In this document: positions 45,690 to 56,585 of the stretch, one piece after another | Layout: every line of letters begins with the position of its first letter | Position numbering within the stretch: position 1 is the stretch's first letter | Source of the DNA: Pycnopodia helianthoides | Taxonomy: Eukaryota > Echinodermata > Asteroidea > Forcipulatida > Asteriidae | Direction of reading: 5' to 3' | Length of the DNA stretch: 64,000 bases | NCBI GenBank assembly: GCA_032158295.1 | Contig: CM063255.1 | Coordinates: 16,272,094 to 16,336,093 of the forward strand | The notes under the pieces: model-generated | What the model saw: the letters and a program-made list of their open reading frames with translations, nothing else | Told to the model about the DNA's origin: nothing | Database searches by the model: none | Program-made: the position numbers and the translations under genes

Positions 45690-45835
45690 AAAAAAGACGA
45701 GCAAAGACGAGCAGAGTATACTGTTCGAAACGTCGAGACCACGCCGGCTCTTTTCAGAGCCAACACTCCCACAAAAGAGATTTACATACAATGGTTGTAC
45801 CCGCAAGTTTACTATTTATTTATAGTTTCCTCCTT
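45690..45835 (+). mobile_element. 3' end of an unidentified repeat ORF with a histone-type stem-loop sequence
   Basis: A plus frame reads D-E-Q-S-I-L-F-E-T-S-R-P-R-R-L, then F-S-E-P-T-L-P-Q-K-R and on to F-T-I-Y-L and a stop near 45823. A second, broken copy of the same end (S-E-P-T-L-L-P-K-K) is at 49750-49870, with shared downstream ACACCATGCAA. The 16 bases at 45746-45761, GGCTCTTTTCAGAGCC, equal the canonical histone mRNA 3' stem-loop, and ACAAAAGAGA follows 9 bases later. Because these bases are also in frame, the match may be coincidental. The repeat could be the end of a retroelement; I cannot name it. Confidence 0.5.
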
Positions 45836-46344
45836 ATTTTTTCACACCATGCAAAGCTACAAACAATACTTGATAAAATCCCTGGGCAAACATCGAAACC
45901 ATTCCTGTTGTTTTCATGAAGAATTCCACAACCGAATTTGATGACATTTTTCCTCAAGTTGATTGAATGTTGGGTTTGTGTGAAATCTAGAAGATGGGAA
46001 TTAGTTTACATTTCATAAAAAAATACTGATGTACTTTCCCTTTGAATGATCTCGACGAAAAACAAAAGGCATACACCTGTAAGGCTATAAGGCCGAAACC
46101 CCTAATAATAGGCATTTATTAGGCGCTTTTAAACATTCTGTCAAAGCGCCCTACACTATTACTACCTCTATTCATTTGGTCTTAATGCATTCCTGAAACC
46201 ATCTCAACTCCTTTGGAGTATGCATCTCCGGCAACCACATGGGTGCAAAGTTGCTAATCATTCCACCAACATCCCCACCCTCTTGGGTACCCATTTGACT
46301 TCTGGGTGATGAGGAACAATCATTGTTCAGTGTCTTGCCCAAGG

Positions 46345-46520
46345 CACAAGTGTCACGACCGGGATTCGAACCCACACTCCGCAATCAAACACAAGTGTCA
46401 CGACCGGGATTCGAACCCACACTCGGCAATCAAACACAAGTGTCATGACGGGATTCGAACACACTCGGCAATCAAACACAAGTGTCACGACTGGATTCGA
46501 ACCCATACTCGGCATCAATT
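46345..46520. repeat. 45 bp minisatellite carrying a tRNA B-box complement in each unit
   Basis: The unit is CACAAGTGTCACGACCGGGA followed by TTCGAACCCACACTCGGCAA and TCAAA. There are four units, the last two with small losses. GGATTCGAACC is the complement of a Pol III B box (GGTTCGAATCC). The left flank TGTCTTGCCCAAGG matches the usual surroundings of this tRNA-like SINE sequence. Confidence 0.93.
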
Positions 46521-47404
46521 GTTCAATGCGCTAGCCGCCTGACACGAACGCTATTGATATTTGGGGCCAGGTGGAAAGGTACATGTAGGTTCTGGATGCA
46601 ACATCAAGCATCCCGTCCTCAAGGAAAGCAATGCAAAACTACTACATGTTTTATATCCATAACACATGTCAATCGGAAATGACATATATTGATATCAATC
46701 AATGTTTGATTTTATCAGATTTCCTTTTCTTCTTGCGCATTGGAATAGTTTACCAGATAGACCGGCGCAATATGAGTGCTTCATATTATTATTATTATCA
46801 ATTGTCAAACTACAAAGATATATATGTACATTCTGTAAAAACAAACAAACCCCAAAACAAATAAGAGTTAATACCCACCCCTGACAAAAAAAGCAAAAAA
46901 GCAATAGAATCAAAATTGAGCGGTGTTCGGGGGGGGGGGGGGAGATGAACATGAGAAAATGAGAATGTGGATGAAAGGGAAGCCAGTGCTAAAAAAAATA
47001 TGTACGACATGATCGAGATGCAGTTTTGTTTGTACAACGGATTGGTTTGTGTTTCTGTGTGTGTGTGGGGGAATTCCTAATTGAATGGAAATGTTATCAT
47101 TGCTGAAGGATTGCAAACTCATACAGATGTCGTTGAAATATTATATCAGTTATAGTGTATTGTGTTTCAACACATGCATGTTAGTGTTATGCGCACATGT
47201 AGAAAGTTCCCACTTGATATTACACGGTGTCATGTTGGCCATTAATGCAGGCAACGACCAATCATTATTTTTTTTAATGAACAAATTATATGCGTTATGC
47301 CGTCTGGGTATTGAGACCGATCTCGAGAACCCCATTTATTATTGTTATATCTTTCTGGTAATGAAACCAAGGGACCCTCAAAAGCGACTAGCACTGTGAC
47401 CCGT

Positions 47405-47590
47405 AGGCCTGAAGGTACCTGTGTGGAGAAGACGATGAAGAAGTGTCAGTTTTAGATGTGGGAGGAAATACCCCAGTAGGAAAAACCCACACAATCAGGT
47501 AGGGACTGAAAACCCAATCCACATACAAGGCTCCGGTCGGGATTTGAACCGGGGGCCACACAGAGCCAACCTGACTGTTGAGGTATCGGC
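47405..47590 (-). mobile_element. tRNA-derived SINE (GGTTGGC family), minus strand
   Basis: Minus-strand GGTTCAAATCCCGACC (B box) is followed by GGATTGGGTTTTCAGTCCC, CTACCTGATTGTGTGGG and TTCATCGTCTTCTCC, matching the plus-strand copy at 57895-58175. Confidence 0.75.
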
Positions 47591-47598
47591 TGTTACTA

Positions 47599-47790
47599 GG
47601 GCCCAATTTCATAGAGCTGCTTAAGCAGAAAATATTGCTTAACAATTTTGTGCTAAGCAGAATTTAGCAGGATAGCTGTCACAAATTGTACATGTGACAT
47701 GGTAGTTTGGCGGTAACCTTATTCTGGTAAGCATAACTTTGTTGTGCTTAGCTACTTTTAGTGCCTAAGCAGCTTTATGAAGTTGACACC
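47599..47790. mobile_element. Family C fold-back element, reverse orientation
   Basis: GGGCCCAATTTCATAGAGCT to AGCAGCTTTATGAAGTTGAC. It adjoins the SINE at 47405-47590. Confidence 0.85.
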
Positions 47791-48610
47791 AGGTCATGAC
47801 TTTGAAGATTGGTCTCGTTATTGGTTTTGGTTCGTAAGATTCTCACTAGTCTCCTGGCAAAATGTTGAGAATACCTGTACAGTTCTTACCAGGCAACAGT
47901 TCCTGTTCGAAACCGCTCTGATAAATCTTACCATAGGGAGATACTTATTTTACCACAAACCGCAATCCATTTTGGAGCCATTTTGTGATCTGTGCTTCCA
48001 TCCAGATCCCAGCCAGGTATAAAAATATTTCGTCGCATAGGCTGTCATTAAAAAAGTTGCACTCTCTCTCAGTCTCTGTGGACCTTCAAATTATTGAAAA
48101 CAGGGGATGTACCTCAATGCTTGCACAGTGCAAAAGAGCCGAAACTGAAAACAGAAATTGTTGGTGATAATTTAGTCAAATGGCCACAGTTTGTACTTCC
48201 TTCTGAAAAATGAGTATCACAAATAACATTGTGCGACCGTTGTGACAAGTGTTTCCCAACTGAACCATCTTGCCTCCATTTTGGTCATGTTCCCTGTCCC
48301 AATACAGCAATAATGAATATGGGCTTGTGTTGTACCATAACGGAGTCCAACTATTCTTGGTGCACCAGCCTCCCGTAGAGCAGATACACACCGTAACTAC
48401 ACACACCGCATTGTCCGAGTTTCATCGCTGTGGTTGGCTGTGAGCCAGGAACTCCACACAGTGTGGAAGTTGTTGTAAAGGGTGCCAAGTGGAGAGGCCT
48501 GTTTCGCTCAGCTTGTACAACTGGACAATTAATTACAGTTTGATTACCAACTGTCTGGCTCATTGTGTATCGACAACGAGCACGAATTAACAGAGACGCA
48601 ACTCTTCTGA
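47791..48610. other. Intronic, open minus-strand stretches of unknown meaning
   Basis: Minus-strand frames across 48176-48563 are Cys-rich and protein-like (for example G-V-P-G-S-Q-P-T-T-A-M-K-L-G-Q-C-G) but are broken between frames. They have no family I know and no good splice pairs. Not called as a gene. Confidence 0.25.
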
Positions 48611-48970
48611 TTTACAGGCAGGGTTATACGCTTGGTAATCGTCAATGACCAGTATCCTCACTTGTTGTATTCTAACATATGCATAAAAAAATAAATAAAA
48701 AAAACTGTGAAAATTTGGGCGCAATTGGTCATCGAACTTGCAAGAAAATAATGAAAGAAAAATACACCCTTGTTGCATAGAATTGTGTGCTTTCAAATGC
48801 CTGAAGCCTTTCTCGATCCAATTGTTTTAGTGAGAAATTACCTCTTTCTCAAAAACTACAATGCTTCACAATGTTTTATACTATCAGCAGCTCTCAGGTG
48901 CTCCTTACCAAGTAGGTTTTTATGGTAATGTATTTTTTGAGTAATTACCATAAGTATCCACTGCCTTTAA
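48611..48970. mobile_element. TTAA MITE family D, copy 1
   Basis: Starts TTTACAGGCAGGGTTATACG (left TTAA mutated) and ends AAGTATCCACTGCCTTTAA (48967-48970). The interior has AATTGGTCATCGAACTTGC and CAGCTCTCAGGTGCTCC. Confidence 0.8.
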
Positions 48971-48999
48971 ATCGGAAATGCGCCTTTTTTTGAAAACCA

Positions 49000-49256
49000 A
49001 TTTTGATTTCATGAAGCTGGTAAGCACAAATCATTTAGCAAAGAAATACATCGCTTACAAGATATAGGTTACCGGCCAAAAATGCCATGTAACTTACGTC
49101 GGCAGCTGGTGCCCCGCTCTTTTTTTTGTTTCGACAAAAGTACCAGGTTCACTAGAAAAACAGGTTACCGGCCGGAAAAAAATGCTGTTTCAATTCACAT
49201 AGCTGCAACTGGTTCCCTGATGTGGATTTCACCAGGGTAATGAAATTGGGGCCCAG
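49000..49256. mobile_element. Family C element, degenerate
   Basis: Contains TTTCATGAAGCTGGTAAGC, GGTTACCGGCCAAAAATGCC and AATGAAATTGGGGCCC, with an internal partial duplication (GGTTACCGGCC at 49068 and 49163). Confidence 0.6.
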
Positions 49257-49749
49257 GCTAAACACTCTACCTTAGTAGCTACATTACTAAACACACACGT
49301 TCCCTGAGTACATTTCAGAATGACATGTGTCTCCCCGAACAGAACTATCCGATCCTTGATCAAGTGGCGCTGGCATTATGGCCGCGAGCAACATCCCCCC
49401 TCCTTTTTTTTTTTTTTGAGGGGGAATGCAAAGTCGGCATTCCCTTGCATGTCCACAGGTACCGAGTAGTAGGCGGCCGTTGGGGTCTTAACTCTATTGG
49501 CAATGCATATTGACATAGTGGCCGCTGGAAGGCATATGATGAAGATTCCCATGTCCTGTCCGTAGTCAACACTGCATTATGGAAGGCGAATATCCGGCCC
49601 TGCTGCCGGCAACATGCGGACAGCTTAAAGACACAGTGCGGCGTGGGTAATTGTTCGCGTGGGAGAAATATGAGAAGACAATGTGAAAGCTAATAATAAT
49701 TAATAATAGCAATAATAATAACGAGCATATTATTTATTATTTGATTTTT

Positions 49750-49870
49750 TTTCTCTTGTCAGAGCCAACACTCCTCCCGAAAAAGATTTCCTCATGGTCG
49801 TACGCCGCATGTTTACCATTAATAGTTACTTACTTTTGTTTACACCATGCAACGCTTCAATTATCTCTTA
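49750..49870 (+). mobile_element. Second, broken copy of the repeat ORF end at 45690-45835
   Basis: Shares CAGAGCCAACACTCC, AAAGATTTCC and ACACCATGCAA with the first copy. The left arm of the stem-loop is degraded here. Confidence 0.6.
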
Positions 49871-49917
49871 GCCTGAAAAGAACATGCCCCCAAATTTCTA
49901 ACAAGAATCATTTTCAT

Positions 49918-49930
49918 CCCCCCCCCCCCC
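49918..49930. repeat. C13 homopolymer
   Basis: Thirteen C followed by AAAG, one of many such tracts. Confidence 0.95.
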
Positions 49931-50659
49931 AAAGATGCAATCATCACATTTGACCAGATTTTCTCACGTTGATAAAAATAGCGTACATGTTTATTGAAAA
50001 TTAGTAGCGGATGAAAGTCAATTCACTCTTTCAAAAAACCAATGATGTTTTTTTTTCCCTCGTGGCCGGCATCCTACTCCGGTCACCAGAATCAATTAAC
50101 CCTCGGCTACGATGTCATCATTCTCGTTAGCGAGCTGAGAGCCGACACATTTCCCCTTTAAAGTTAATGATCAAGATTCATTATAACGAGCCGCAAGTAC
50201 TCCCAAGCGTAAACGGATAAAAAATTTGTTTAAATTGAAAACATTGTGAAACATTACCATCAACGATCAGAATGAGCGACTACAAAGAAGTGTCGTTCGA
50301 TAAATTGCGTGTATGCAGTTATTTGCGCGGTTATCCCCCAAGGTCAGTCTCTAATTAGATGTTGTACAGGGGGGCAACGCTGGCTGATTGGGTCTCCGAT
50401 AGTAAGTATGACTGTGAAATTAAACACTTCCACTCTGCATTTCAATGTTGGCGACATGGATCCGGGGGGCTGGTTGCATTGTTCGGGTGAATGGGTTAGA
50501 TCGGTGTACGCGGACACGATCGTGCCCTACGGAATTCTAAAGTGGTCGTACATGTAGCTTAACACAAGATGTGCCTGTTCGTTGGGTGCACACAATACGT
50601 GTGCATACATTCGGTCTGAAATACGCTCAAAGAAAACAACACTTGCAGAAACCCCTAAA

Positions 50660-50858
50660 GGGCCCAATTTCATAGAGCTGCTTAAGCAAAAAAAATGTCG
50701 CTTAACAATTTTCTGCTGAGCGGAAATGAGCGGGATGCCAGTCACAAATTGTACATGTGACATGGCAGTTTTTTGCCGGTAAACTTATTCTGGTAAGCAT
50801 ATTTTTTTGTGTGCTTAGCTAATTTTTGTGCTGAAGCAGCTCCATGAAATTGGCCCCA
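50660..50858. mobile_element. Family C fold-back element, reverse orientation
   Basis: GGGCCCAATTTCATAGAGCT to AGCTCCATGAAATTGGCCCC, with GATGCCAGTCACAAATTGTA inside. Confidence 0.87.
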
Positions 50859-51364
50859 GGTCACTCTTGCATATTTTTATTGCAGCAATTTGCGGTAGTT
50901 TTGACCACGAGAGGGCACATGTTTTTTCGTTTTGTTATTATTTTTAATTATTTATTTCTTCAGATGCAAGTAAATTCGCCGTTGAAAAAGCGCCCTCATG
51001 CGGTCAGAATGCAGTCAATTGAAATAAACCCGGTATCATGCAAACTCAAATCTCTCACAAAAACAAAACCATCGCGCGACAGACTACATGTACATGTACA
51101 AACCAGTCTTTTATACAGCTGTACAAAACGTCATCAAAGTGGATGTTGGAATACAATCGTAGACATTTTGGTGGTTGGTTTTCCTCCAAATGAGACCGAT
51201 CCACATGGGTGATATATAAAACAAATAATGGTGTTCCTAGGTTGGTCGTATCGTGTGTTTTTAACAAAAACTGGAAGATGAAATTTAATTTTTTCTACCC
51301 CAGACAATGATGAGTATCCATTGGAGCACAAAATTATACTCGCGCAAAAAACAAAATACATAAA

Positions 51365-51780
51365 TTACCGGCCAAAACACCATGTTGTGTTTAAAGTTTG
51401 TGACTGGTTGTCATTTTTTTGTAATCTGTCCATCTTTTCAGAGAAGTTGGTAGTAAAAATCATTCCCCGTCGACTTCCAAAATTATCCAAGCAAAAAACA
51501 AACAAACCATAAACCCAACCAACACGGTTAACATCCAAAACACCATTTGTAATTGGTTCCCATTTTAAAGAAAATTTTCCCCTTTTTTTCCCTGAGAAAT
51601 TGACAGTAACAATCTTTCTCTGGCTTACTTCAGATTTATGTTGTTTAAATAAAAACATAAACAAAATAAATAAATAAAACGGTTACCAGCCAAAACACTA
51701 TATTATGTGCGAATTGTGTAACTGGTTCTCATGTTTTTCTCAATTTCCTCCTTTTCATAGCAGTTGATACCTCTCTAGTG
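51365..51780 (+). repeat. Three tandem units derived from the family C core, upstream of SCRIB exon B
   Basis: Each unit has (ACCGG/ATCC/ACCAG)CCAAAACACCAT, then ACTGGTTGTCAT- or AATTGGTTCCCAT-like sequence, then GAAGTTG- or GAAATTGACAGTA-like sequence. The spacing is about 150-160 bp. The last unit ends about 60 bp before the exon acceptor. Confidence 0.7.
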
Positions 51781-51840
51781 GACTGAATTGTTTGAACAGT
51801 TTTTCTGACCAAAAGTGTTGAAATCCTCTTATCTTTCCAG

Positions 51841-51930
51841 ATTACCAGCTGGGTTTACACAACTACACAACCTCAGTCACCTAACACTGAATGATGTCAC
51901 CCTAGAAAACCTACCCACAGACATTGGAAA
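51841..51930 (+). CDS. SCRIB: Scribble (LAP-family LRR protein) internal exon B, partial CDS
   Basis: This is the next LRR exon of the same gene. Its first base completes the Arg codon left open by exon A. It then has 29 codons reading L-P-A-G-F-T-Q-L-H-N-L-S-H-L, followed by T-L-N-D-V-T-L-E-N-L-P-T-D-I-G, and ends with AA of an Asn or Lys codon. The acceptor is a clear pyrimidine tract with CCAG and the donor is GTAAGT. The pattern LPxGFxQLxNLxxLxLNDxxLxxLP is the Scribble/Lano LRR that directly follows the one in exon A, and the expected next residues (an LxxLELREN repeat) were not found before the window ends. Phase agreement over an 18.6 kb intron and continuous homology make this assignment strong. 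PDZ domains are not in the window, so Scribble versus Lano rests on LRR similarity alone. Confidence 0.87.
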
Positions 51931-52130
51931 GTAAGTATTTGCGGCGTGTACCATTACACTAAATAGGGAGGGGGGAACGGAAGGGGAGGCCGGGTGTGGA
52001 AGAAGCGAATGATTTCTAACTTGGTGTCCTGCCGGTAAGTCAGTGGAACACGCGCTCGTGCATTGATCGCACGCTCCGGTTTTTTTCACTGCGTGTACTT
52101 TCATCTACAAATTTGGCATATCTTGGCATA

Positions 52131-52469
52131 TAATGTAAAGGCAAAGTATACCTTTGGTTTTTGGATCCGTTCGATTGTTTTAATCCTCCATAAATGTAGA
52201 TACACACAATAAAACCAACCTGTGAAAATTTCATTTCAAAAGGTGGTAAGCGCTTTTGAAATACCGTCAAATCTTTAGCGGTTATGTCCAAAGTAGGAAG
52301 AATAATCTGTAATTGGAACACACAATCTGAGATACGTTTCATGCAGAAACGTTTCTCAGATTGAAATGTTTTCGAATCCTCTGCTCTAAAACCACATTCC
52401 TTAGAAGGGAATTTTTTTTACGGTCGATAATTTTTTGGAGAACGTACAGAAGGTACACCCTCCCTTTAA
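52131..52469. mobile_element. TTAA MITE family E, copy 2
   Basis: Starts AAAGGCAAAGTATACCTTTG and ends GGTACACCCTCCCTTTAA. The interior TTGTTTTAATCCTCCA matches 40101-40489. Confidence 0.75.
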
Positions 52470-52639
52470 CCCCAATTCTCTCCTTTAAGAACAATGACTA
52501 AATCAGACTTTTTTGACGAGGCCTTGAGCCTCGACGAAAAACATAATGTGAAACGGATGTCAAGAACTGAGCAATTTCTGGAGCTCCTCCCGAAGGTCAA
52601 AACCCAAAATTTGCTTGATACGTTTCCTCTGAGCATCTC

Positions 52640-52706
52640 ATAAAAAAAAATATAAAAAAATAAATAAATAAAAAAAAAAAAGAGAGAAAGAAAAAAAGAG
52701 AGAGAA
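52640..52706 (+). repeat. A-rich and purine-rich low-complexity tract
   Basis: AAATAAATAAATAAAAAA followed by AGAGAGAAAGAAAAA; all purine on the plus strand from about 52670. A GA repeat (GAGAGAGAGAGAGG) lies at 53115-53132. Confidence 0.9.
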
Positions 52707-53888
52707 CTTTGTGAAGTGGGCGTGGCTTTAGTAGAATGACGTCAAGGTTACCCGCAGGATTGAAGGTGTAATATTAAAATAAATTTGGTCCCCACCGCCC
52801 TTTTGGGAATGAATCACAATTGGTTGATAGCTGACTCTTGATGTTATAATGAATAGCATGTTATACTTGCTTTCATTTAGAACACACATTTGGAGTGTGT
52901 GTCGTTAATATATATTTCTTTTACTGGTACGTGTAGTACTTCATCCATATATCCATGTTTTATACGTTTAACTGTTTTTCTCATCGCATGCCTTTAACAA
53001 CTATCCCCAAATGTCGGTCACATCCCTCATGAACATTGCAACATTTCCGATCGTGGCACGATGTCCCTAGAATAGTTCATGGCAGGAAAAGAAAGAAAAC
53101 AAAAAAAAACAGATAGAGAGAGAGAGAGGGAGAGAGGGAGTCCCGCTGCACGCAGCGGCACAAGGCCTCAGTGGTTGGCAACACTGCCACAGGATATCCC
53201 ATGGTCGGGCAGTCGGAAGCGATCTGTTATAAATGAAAAGTAGCTAGTCAATTCGTCATTACAGCGGACCGTATGCATTTCACGACCTTGGGTATCGTTC
53301 ATGTGCATGACTTTTTTAAAGATTGCTACATGTAGATCAGTGACGGAGCAACGCATGTAAAAGGAAACCCTGTGGCTCAAAGTTGTAGTATTCCAGTCAT
53401 TATTGTAATTAATTATTACATATTTCTGGTAATGAAACCAGGTAATGAAAGGATGCCTCATAAGAGCACTCAACCACTGTAATGCAGCTCGCCAACCTGA
53501 AGGAACCTGTAAATAAGGGTGCTTGCTTTGTGAACCAGAAACACTGGGTTAACCCCTACTCTTCCATGATTATTTTGTTATAATTTTTTTTATTATGTTC
53601 ACTACCAATCATAGAACGCGGGACCTACAGCTTAAATGTCCCATCCGAAGGACAAAGCAATAATGGTAAATGATCTTGCTTAAGGATGCAAATTCCACCC
53701 GTAAATGCCGTATAACCAGGAATCAAACCTACATTAAAATTATGGTACATTGTACAAAAATATTTAAAAGGAAATTATTTGGGCATGTGGAAATGCTTAT
53801 TTCTGAGCTGCAAAACCTGTCGTTTAGAATCATAACCTGCCCCAACCCATCAAATTCGAACGGCACAGTTTAAAAAAATAAATATTCT

Positions 53889-54205
53889 GTCACAACATTA
53901 AAAAAAAAATAAAATTGATGCATAGTTTCAAAGCAGAAATTTTTTTTATCAGAAAATATTGCTAAACAAATTTGTCCCCTATGCAAGAATGAGTGGGTGT
54001 CACAACATAAAAAAAAATTGAAGCATAGTTTCAAAGCAGAACTTTTTTTTTTATCAGAAAATATTGCTCAACAAATTTGTCCCCTATGCAAGAATGAGTG
54101 GGTGTCACAACATAAAAAAAAATTGAAGCATAGTTTCAAAGCAGAACTTTTTTTTTTATCAGAAAATATTGCTCAACAAATTTGTCCCTTATGCAAGAAT
54201 GAGTG
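53889..54205 (+). repeat. 104 bp tandem repeat, three units
   Basis: TGTCACAACATAAAAAA, TTGAAGCATAGTTTCAAAGC, ATCAGAAAATATTGCTCAAC and ATGCAAGAATGAGTGGG recur. Units 2 and 3 are nearly identical and unit 1 differs slightly. Confidence 0.95.
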
Positions 54206-54984
54206 GGTGAAAAAAAAACCCCCAAAAACCAGAGCAAGCTTCTGAACGAGTCACAAACGTAACATGCATTCACATGAAAAAATAATTGTTACAATTGCAC
54301 AAATTCTAAAAAGCATGTTTGACGGTTACCCCTTTGAATGACTTGAACACGGCATTCTGGTGACCCGTTTTGTTTGTGTGTTTGAGGGAGCATCATCTTT
54401 CGTGATGATGCAATTTTTTTACGAGGTCGCATGTGGCAGTTTCACAAGGGAAATCCATTTGATCAATATCTGGGAACTTAGTCTTGATTAAAACGCGTCA
54501 ACTTGATTCCTCTTGACTTCAGGCGAAATTGGCTATCTGCGAAGCATTTTCATCGATAAAGAGAGATTCTAATGTCAAACTCAGTTTTTTCGATGCACTC
54601 ATTTTTGGACTAGTTGTTAAGTTATGTCGCTGGCAGGGGGGGGGGGGGAACGTCCTGCAGCGACTCCAATCTCCTCTATCCTCTATGCGGGCAGCCGGCT
54701 CGGACGGTGTCTCTGTACCAACATCCCTCCTAAGGACGCCGGCTTATCTCATGCTCGGTCTTCCCCTCAGATTTGCCCCATGAGTGGGGGCTCGTACAGC
54801 ACCACTCCTCCACCCCCCCCCCCTTGTGCAAGGGAACCAAATTTACGAGTCTCCAACCTTGCGTCAAAGTGGTTTGAAAAATGTCCTTCGATTTGATACT
54901 CATTCAGAGCGGAATTTGAAAAACATGACAACATTGGATGTCCACAATAAAATGGGACTGCGCATTCCACACAGGAAATTTCCT

Positions 54985-55378
54985 TTAAAGGAACATTACA
55001 GAATTGTTTTTTGCTAACAAAACAGTTGCTGGCAATGTAAGCACTTTATGTATTCCACCATATACATAAACTGACAATCCTGTAGAAGTTTGTGATCGAT
55101 CGGCCATCTGGGTCACGAGAAAATAGTGAAAAACCGATTACACATTTGCATGAAATCATATAGATTCAACAAATGAATAAAACGCTCACTGAGCGATAAA
55201 CTCCAATCGGAAAATTAGTCTATTCATTTCTCATTAAATATGGCATTTCAGACAGAAATATTTCTAGGGATGTTTTCTACTATCATCATCATTAGACCGT
55301 GTAAGTTTTATGTAAATCTGTGATCAAAAAGTATATTTTACAAGTTTTTTTCTTACCAATTCTGTAATGTTCCTTTAA
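54985..55378 (-). mobile_element. TTAA MITE family A, copy 3, inverted
   Basis: TTAA at 54985-54988 and 55375-55378 with the interior in reverse order (GGCAATGTAAGCACTTTATG near the left end). Confidence 0.92.
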
Positions 55379-55509
55379 AGTTGAAAGGTCAAATTCAACG
55401 TCGTTTTGATCGAATGTCATGGAAATTCAGGAATGAACTAAAAATTCTCCATACAATAATGTACAGATCCATGTATTTGATATGTGATGTCATTGTATGT
55501 TTTCAGGTG

Positions 55510-55879
55510 TTAAAGGCAGGGTATACTTTTGGTGATTGTCAAAGTTCAATGGTACCCTCACTTGGTGAATTCCTACATATGCACAAAATAACAAACCTGT
55601 ACAAATTTGGGCTCAATTGGTCGTAGAAGTTGCAAGAAAACAATGAAAGAAAAAACACCCTTGATGCAAAGAATTGTGGTGCTTTCAAATGCCTGAGAAC
55701 CTTAAGCCTTTCTCAGATTCAAATATTTTTGTGAGAATTACCTCTTTCTTGAAAACTATATTACTCCAGAGGGAGTCGTTTCTCACAGTGTTTTATACTA
55801 TCAGCAGCTCTCAGGTGCTCCTTACTGAGTTGTGTAATGTATTTCTTGAGTAGTTACCAAAAGTATCCACTGCCTTTAA
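55510..55879. mobile_element. TTAA MITE family D, complete copy (370 bp)
   Basis: TTAA at 55510-55513 and 55876-55879. Ends AAAGGCAGGGTATACTTTTG and CAAAAGTATCCACTGCCTTT are near-perfect inverses. Confidence 0.9.
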
Positions 55880-56565
55880 CAAAGTTGCACACCGGAACGG
55901 TATCAAATACAAATGGCATTTTACACCATTTGAACTTGAGGTTAGAGACTTATAACTTTGTTTCCAATATCAATCATAAGGACTTTTTTAATGCTAAAGT
56001 GAATTTGACCCAACCGCCCGCCCCCTCCCCCCTCCCCCCTTAATTCTATAAACCAATCCAAATGCGCAAGTGCTGCACGCCGCCTTTGCTGGGATGCTGG
56101 CTAACGCAAGGTTCTGTACACGAAGCTTGGCAGAACCCGTCGTCTATTTAAACCTTTGATGTGAATTAGGTGTCTTTCTTAGGTGTGATTTACTTCACTC
56201 ATACATTACCTGCAGAGCACACTACTATTTGCATATTTCCCCATACCGGCAGGATCTTTCGCTAAGAGTTTACATTATATAGCGCCCTCCATCGCCCTAC
56301 CCATAGTGCCACGCGGCGAGTAGCCTCGTGACTCCTCCTTTTCTCTTAGCGGCAGGACCAGGGTGAGACGTGTGAGACGTATTTTATTCTTAGGTGTGAT
56401 TTACAGAATTCCCCCGACAGGACAGCTTAACAAAATATATATTAGCGGGGCACCAGTTGCGGCCGTGTGATTGACACGGCACTTTGGGATGGTAACCCGT
56501 TTTAGCTCACTGCACCGCCTAGCGTTTTTATGACATCGAGCCAAAATGAGCACCTGATCATCCTT

Positions 56566-56585
56566 CCCCCCCCCCCCCCCCCCCC
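56566..56585. repeat. C20 homopolymer
   Basis: Twenty consecutive C, then TCCTCCC. Confidence 0.97.

Larger units (their letters stand above)
33269..51840 (+). other. SCRIB: SCRIB intron between LRR exons A and B (18,572 bp)
   Basis: The donor is GTAAAT at 33269 and the acceptor CAG ends at 51840. The intron is packed with repeats: a hAT-like MITE, a decayed LINE, SINEs, fold-back elements, TTAA MITEs and satellites, all listed separately. No other conserved coding exon was recognised inside it on either strand. Parts not named elsewhere, such as 33300-34340, 37103-37890, 40813-41370, 42711-43300, 45065-45560, 46521-47400 and 49260-50650, look like ordinary intronic sequence with only short low-complexity runs. 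Confidence 0.8.

Noticed and set aside
46345..46520. CRISPR-like array
   Set aside because: The units are contiguous tandem copies without unique spacers, and the DNA is eukaryotic.
46306..46542. Repeat-coded protein (C-H-D-R-D-S-N-P units)
   Set aside because: The frame comes from the 45 bp B-box minisatellite; units with deletions break it.
48176..48563. Cys-rich minus-strand gene
   Set aside because: Two overlapping frames would need a frameshift, no family is recognisable and splice sites are poor.
54529..55017. SCRIB exon after a CAGGC acceptor-like site near 54520
   Set aside because: The open stretch has no LRR pattern, includes G and C homopolymers and runs into a MITE.
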